A stretch of 7,668 nt of DNA, taken from assembly GCA_944382025.1 (NCBI GenBank), contig CALWMQ010000159.1, positions 1 to 7,668 of the forward strand, in the 5' to 3' direction. The notes beneath the pieces are model-generated. The model had not been told where the DNA came from, did not search any database, and worked only from the letters and a program-made list of their open reading frames with translations. Origin of the DNA: an uncultured Clostridia bacterium. Lineage in GTDB: Bacteria; Bacillota; Clostridia; Oscillospirales; Acutalibacteraceae. Position numbers and translations under genes: made by a program. Positions 5,430-7,668 of the stretch are shown piece by piece (the stretch's first letter is position 1; each line of letters begins with the position of its first letter).

Positions 5430-6836
5430 TCATGGGCATTCCCGGACGGTATGCTCCCATTTTTCATGAATATACTTCTGCCCCAGTTTCAGCATACGCG
5501 TTTCCGGGTCTCTTTCACCGTATTCAAAAGGATCATTGGTCTCCTTGAGCCATCTTTGCAGCAAAGCTTCCATCTGCTCCTGGATGTCTCTATATTCCGC
5601 TTTCCCATAGAGGTTCTTCATTTCATAAGGATCCTTGACCACATCGAAAAGCATGGGGTCTACCTCATTCTGATACCAACGGGCATACACATACCGTTCC
5701 GTTCGCACACCACGCCAAAAGCCCAGCCATTTGCTCCGGTCAGGCCATCCCGGGCCCAGAATCTGAAGATATACCGAATCGGAAAGGGTTCCGTCTCCTC
5801 CCAGCGGCACAAAAGACAGATCCCGTCCCGCAAGGCCTTCCGGAATATCCACCTGACACATGCCTAGTAATGTCGGCATAACATCCACACTGCTGAGCAG
5901 TGCTCCCGTCCTCGTGCCAGCCTGGATATGCCCCGGCCAGCGCATAATAAACGGCACATGGATGGACTCATTGAAAGGTGTGGCTTTAGACCCTCGCTTG
6001 GTATGGTGCAGCCAGTAATCGAACGGTTTCCCATACCCATGAGCCCCTAAGTGATCCCCGTGGTCAGAGGTAAAGCAGACTATCGTATCCTCCGTCAGCC
6101 CCTTTTCCTCCAAGGCTTTCATCAACCGCCCGAATTGATCGTCCAAGCCGGTAATATTCCCATAGTACAATGCTGTCTCATGGCGTTCCCAGGCCTCCAG
6201 TTGTTTAGGCGTATTGGGAGAAATGGTCAATTCTTCCTCCTTATAGATGGCATATTCCTTGGGAAACGCTTCATATGGCCAATGAGGGGGCAGCCAGCTC
6301 ATCATGAGGAAAAAGGGATCGTCTGGGCGCTCCTGCTGATGCTTGGTTATAAAATCAATGGCCAGATCGGTTTCCATTGAAGGATGCCAGTCGCGCATCT
6401 CAAAAGGCCCTGACTCATTGTAATGATAAGAGCCATGAAAAGCATCCCCGTTTGTATTGTACGCGGCCATCACATCAAAACCGTACCGTTTTTCGGGCGG
6501 GTAGGGTCCATATCCCAGATGCCATTTTCCAACATAAGCGGTGTGGTATCCCGCTTGGCCTAAAACGCCAGGGAGGGTAGGTATATCGTGGCGGAGTTCA
6601 TATTCATTGCAGACCACACCGTTTTGATGGGAATACAGCCCGGACAAAACTTGAGCCCGGTAAGGGGAACAGATCGGGCAGGAAGAAAAACATTGGTCGA
6701 AAATCATACCCTCTTTTCCCAACTGGTCAAAGTTGGGCGTATGGACATCCTTGTTTCCGCTGCATCCCATAGCGCTGTAACGCATCTGGTCCGCAAAAAC
6801 ATATACGATATTGGGCCTTTTCGTTTTCGATGTCAT
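5430..6836 (-). CDS. Cytoplasmic-type sulfatase, Cys/formylglycine class
   Basis: The 468-residue product is an alkaline-phosphatase-fold sulfatase that hydrolyses a sulfate ester; its substrate is not known. The core signature is C56-S-P-Y-R60, within a segment ending in SGLYSHQNG. In this class C56 must be oxidised to formylglycine, in anaerobes by the radical-SAM enzyme anSME. Other expected active-site residues are visible: metal-binding D16-Q17 in FADQMR, K104 and H106 in VGKWHLGYG, H185 in PPHWPY, D258-H259 in TSDHGDHLGAHG and K284 in KATPFNES. The N-terminus (MTSKTKRPNIVYVFADQ) enters the first strand directly with no signal peptide, so the enzyme should act in the cytoplasm on an imported sulfated compound. 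The start at ATG 6836 has GAGGG seven bases upstream. No anSME, transporter or glycosidase gene lies in this window. The gene is convergent with the YoaK-type gene and 235 bases downstream of the SPATG microprotein gene. Confidence 0.94.
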   Translation of the reverse strand: MTSKTKRPNIVYVFADQMRYSAMGCSGNKDVHTPNFDQLGKEGMIFDQCFSSCPICSPYRAQVLSGLYSHQNGVVCNEYELRHDIPTLPGVLGQAGYHTAYVGKWHLGYGPYPPEKRYGFDVMAAYNTNGDAFHGSYHYNESGPFEMRDWHPSMETDLAIDFITKHQQERPDDPFFLMMSWLPPHWPYEAFPKEYAIYKEEELTISPNTPKQLEAWERHETALYYGNITGLDDQFGRLMKALEEKGLTEDTIVCFTSDHGDHLGAHGYGKPFDYWLHHTKRGSKATPFNESIHVPFIMRWPGHIQAGTRTGALLSSVDVMPTLLGMCQVDIPEGLAGRDLSFVPLGGDGTLSDSVYLQILGPGWPDRSKWLGFWRGVRTERYVYARWYQNEVDPMLFDVVKDPYEMKNLYGKAEYRDIQEQMEALLQRWLKETNDPFEYGERDPETRMLKLGQKYIHEKWEHTVRECP

Positions 6837-6850
6837 CCTTTCCCTCTAAT

Positions 6851-6865
6851 GTCAACTTGGTTGAC
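6851..6865. promoter_or_regulatory. 15-bp dyad just upstream of the sulfatase start
   Basis: GTCAAC-N3-GTTGAC is a perfect 6-bp inverted repeat ending 14 bases before the sulfatase ATG and directly before its ribosome binding site. It could be a repressor operator or a small mRNA hairpin. The regulator is not identifiable from this sequence. Confidence 0.45.
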
Positions 6866-6887
6866 GAATAGAATGGCAACACCAAGA

Positions 6888-6913
6888 CAGAGCATAGGGA
6901 GATCCATGCTCTG
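6888..6913. repeat. 8-bp inverted repeat in the sulfatase leader region
   Basis: CAGAGCAT (6888-6895) and ATGCTCTG (6906-6913) pair perfectly around a 10-base loop. On the minus strand the stem is followed only by TCTTGGTG, a poor T-run. It might weakly terminate the microprotein transcript, which ends 158 bases upstream on that strand, or shape a sulfatase leader. Confidence 0.5.
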
Positions 6914-7071
6914 GGTGGTTCCTATACCCAGTTGCCGCCAAGCGCCGCGTATCTTTCACAATAAAACCGCGACCGCCATGTTATGGGAAGCGTGCACCCA
7001 AAAATCCGCCGAATTTCTGTCCAGTAAGCATCCCCGCCGTATAGAAAGGCCATTATGGATGCGACAACTTT

Positions 7072-7329
7072 TTACGGCTGGGGATCAGCGGGATCCTGAT
7101 CATCGTTTTGCCGGGCCTCATGGATATCCGTGGGAGGTGCCGGCGGAGTACCCTTTCCCTTTTTGCTCACCATGGTCAACACCACTACTGCCACCAGCGC
7201 CGCCAGGCCAATCCCCATCAGGATATACGGCACCGGTGAAGTCTGTTCCCCTGTGGCGGGGGAAGCGGCAGAAGCCGGCAAGGCACCCATGAGAGCAAGC
7301 GCGGCGGAAAACCATATCTTTTTCAGCAT
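7072..7329 (-). CDS. SPATG microprotein: signal peptide, sortase-like motif, one membrane helix
   Basis: The 85-residue product begins with a typical signal peptide (MLKKIWFSAALALMGALPASA, likely cut after A21). Immediately after comes SPATGE (23-28), a hydrophobic helix at about 33-54 and KKGK (56-59). SPxTG resembles the (S/P)PxTG motif known for class B sortases of some clostridia, and motif-helix-basic residues is the order of a cell-wall sorting signal. Two features are odd. Almost no protein would remain outside if both signals were cut, and a 26-residue Pro/Asp-rich tail (60-85) follows the basic cluster. It may instead be a simple single-pass membrane protein with a cytoplasmic tail. 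The start at ATG 7329 has AAAGGAT seven bases upstream. An in-frame ATG at 7374 would spoil the signal peptide. A promoter is at 7426-7454, divergent from purB. No sortase gene is in the window. Confidence 0.8.
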   Translation of the reverse strand: MLKKIWFSAALALMGALPASAASPATGEQTSPVPYILMGIGLAALVAVVVLTMVSKKGKGTPPAPPTDIHEARQNDDQDPADPQP

Positions 7330-7397
7330 AACGAAATCCTTTCTACATAAAAACAGAACCAAAAGGCATGGCATTGGAGCTGTTCCCTTTGGTCAAT

Positions 7398-7410
7398 AAT
7401 ACCGTTTCCC
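7398..7410. repeat. Copy 1 of 13-bp motif AATACCGTTTCCC
   Basis: This exact 13-mer recurs at 7529-7541 in the same orientation, 131 bases away. This copy lies about 9-21 bases downstream of the predicted start of the microprotein transcript (near 7419), reading against that transcript. Confidence 0.7.
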
Positions 7411-7425
7411 TATATTATGGATGAT

Positions 7426-7454
7426 ATTGTAAACCTAAATTGGTTAAATTGCAA
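7426..7454 (-). promoter_or_regulatory. Promoter of the SPATG microprotein gene
   Basis: On the minus strand, TTGCAA (7454-7449), a 17-base spacer and TACAAT (7431-7426) match the sigma-A consensus at four and five of six positions. The predicted start is near 7419, leaving a leader of about 90 bases. It stands back to back with the purB promoter, with 27 bases between the two -35 boxes. Confidence 0.65.
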
Positions 7455-7481
7455 CAGTTTTTTACCACATAAATTGGGGGC

Positions 7482-7510
7482 TTGCGAAAAAAAAACGGAA
7501 CAGGTAAAAT
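7482..7510 (+). promoter_or_regulatory. Promoter of purB
   Basis: TTGCGA (7482-7487), a 17-base spacer and TAAAAT (7505-7510) match the sigma-A consensus at four and five of six positions. Transcription would start near 7517, leaving a leader of about 42 bases with AAAGGA before ATG 7559. An A-run lies in the spacer. Confidence 0.65.
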
Positions 7511-7525
7511 AAAAGATATGTATAC

Positions 7526-7541
7526 GGGAATACCGTTTCCC
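7526..7541 (+). promoter_or_regulatory. Dyad in the purB leader containing copy 2 of the 13-bp motif
   Basis: GGGAA (7526-7530) and TTCCC (7537-7541) flank TACCGT, giving a 16-base imperfect palindrome that includes the second AATACCGTTTCCC copy (7529-7541). It starts about ten bases after the predicted purB transcription start and ends two bases before the ribosome binding site (AAAGGA, 7544-7549). It could be an operator or a small mRNA hairpin affecting translation. Confidence 0.55.
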
Positions 7542-7558
7542 AGAAAGGACGTTGACCA

Positions 7559-7668
7559 ATGCATAACGATTATGAAACCCCCTTGTCCTCCCGCTACGCC
7601 AGCCGGGAAATGCTGTATCTGTTCTCTCCGGACCACAAATTCCGCACCTGGCGGAAACTGTGGATCGC
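7559..7668 (+). CDS. purB: Adenylosuccinate lyase, N-terminal fragment (runs off the window)
   Basis: The 36 full codons present read MHNDYETPLSSRYASREM followed by LYLFSPDHKFRTWRKLWI, the characteristic N-terminus of clostridial PurB: YETPL-S-RYAS, then FSPD and KF-TWRKLW. PurB is a cytoplasmic homotetramer that removes fumarate from SAICAR and from adenylosuccinate, two steps of purine synthesis. The catalytic His and Ser residues lie beyond the window, so integrity of the gene cannot be judged. The start at ATG 7559 is supported by AAAGGA (7544-7549) nine bases upstream and by the promoter at 7482-7510. It is divergent from the SPATG microprotein gene. No other purine gene is visible here, so operon structure to the right is unknown. 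Confidence 0.93.
   Translation, partial: MHNDYETPLSSRYASREMLYLFSPDHKFRTWRKLWI

Noticed and set aside
7055..7099. Plus-strand 14-residue frame (MDATTFYGWGSAGS) with AAAGG upstream
   Set aside because: It overlaps the 3' end of the microprotein gene in antisense and has no promoter or conserved partner. It is probably chance.
6588..7292. Plus-strand 234-residue open frame
   Set aside because: It is antisense to the sulfatase and microprotein genes, has no start signals and has random-looking composition.

Overview
The window looks like chromosomal DNA of a gut-type clostridial Firmicute, most likely an Oscillospiraceae-like anaerobe. The reasons are the mid-range GC content judged by eye, strong AGGAGG-type ribosome binding sites, sigma-A style promoters, a clostridial-type PurB N-terminus, an aldo/keto reductase carrying ferredoxin clusters, a Cys-type sulfatase without a signal peptide and a SPATG-type wall-anchor-like microprotein. 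The genus-level assignment is an inference.

Layout, left to right: (1) 134-580 (+), a small four-helix membrane protein of unknown function. (2) 774-819, a strong bidirectional terminator between it and the convergent DEAD-box gene. (3) 883-2502 (-), a DEAD-box RNA helicase with a long basic disordered tail. (4) 2646-3758 (-), an aldo/keto reductase with two C-terminal [4Fe-4S] motifs and a very good promoter at 3793-3821. (5) A divergent intergenic region, then 4145-4813 (+), a YoaK/DUF1275 membrane protein with its own promoter. (6) 4814-5429, a 616-base convergent gap with no credible protein gene but many inverted repeats, two of them very strong. (7) 5430-6836 (-), a cytoplasmic sulfatase with a formylglycine-type CSPYR site. 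(8) 6837-7071, a leader-like region with two dyads. (9) 7072-7329 (-), an 85-residue signal-peptide/SPATG/single-helix microprotein. (10) 7330-7558, a divergent control region with two back-to-back promoters. (11) 7559 to the window end (+), the first 36 codons of purB.

Most genes appear to be single transcription units with their own control signals rather than one operon. No CRISPR array, insertion sequence, phage gene, tRNA or rRNA was recognised.

No clearly novel multi-gene system is visible. The items most worth following up are non-coding or very small: a 13-bp motif duplicated just downstream of each of the two divergent purB/microprotein promoters, the SPATG microprotein itself, and the hairpin-rich convergent gap at 4814-5429.
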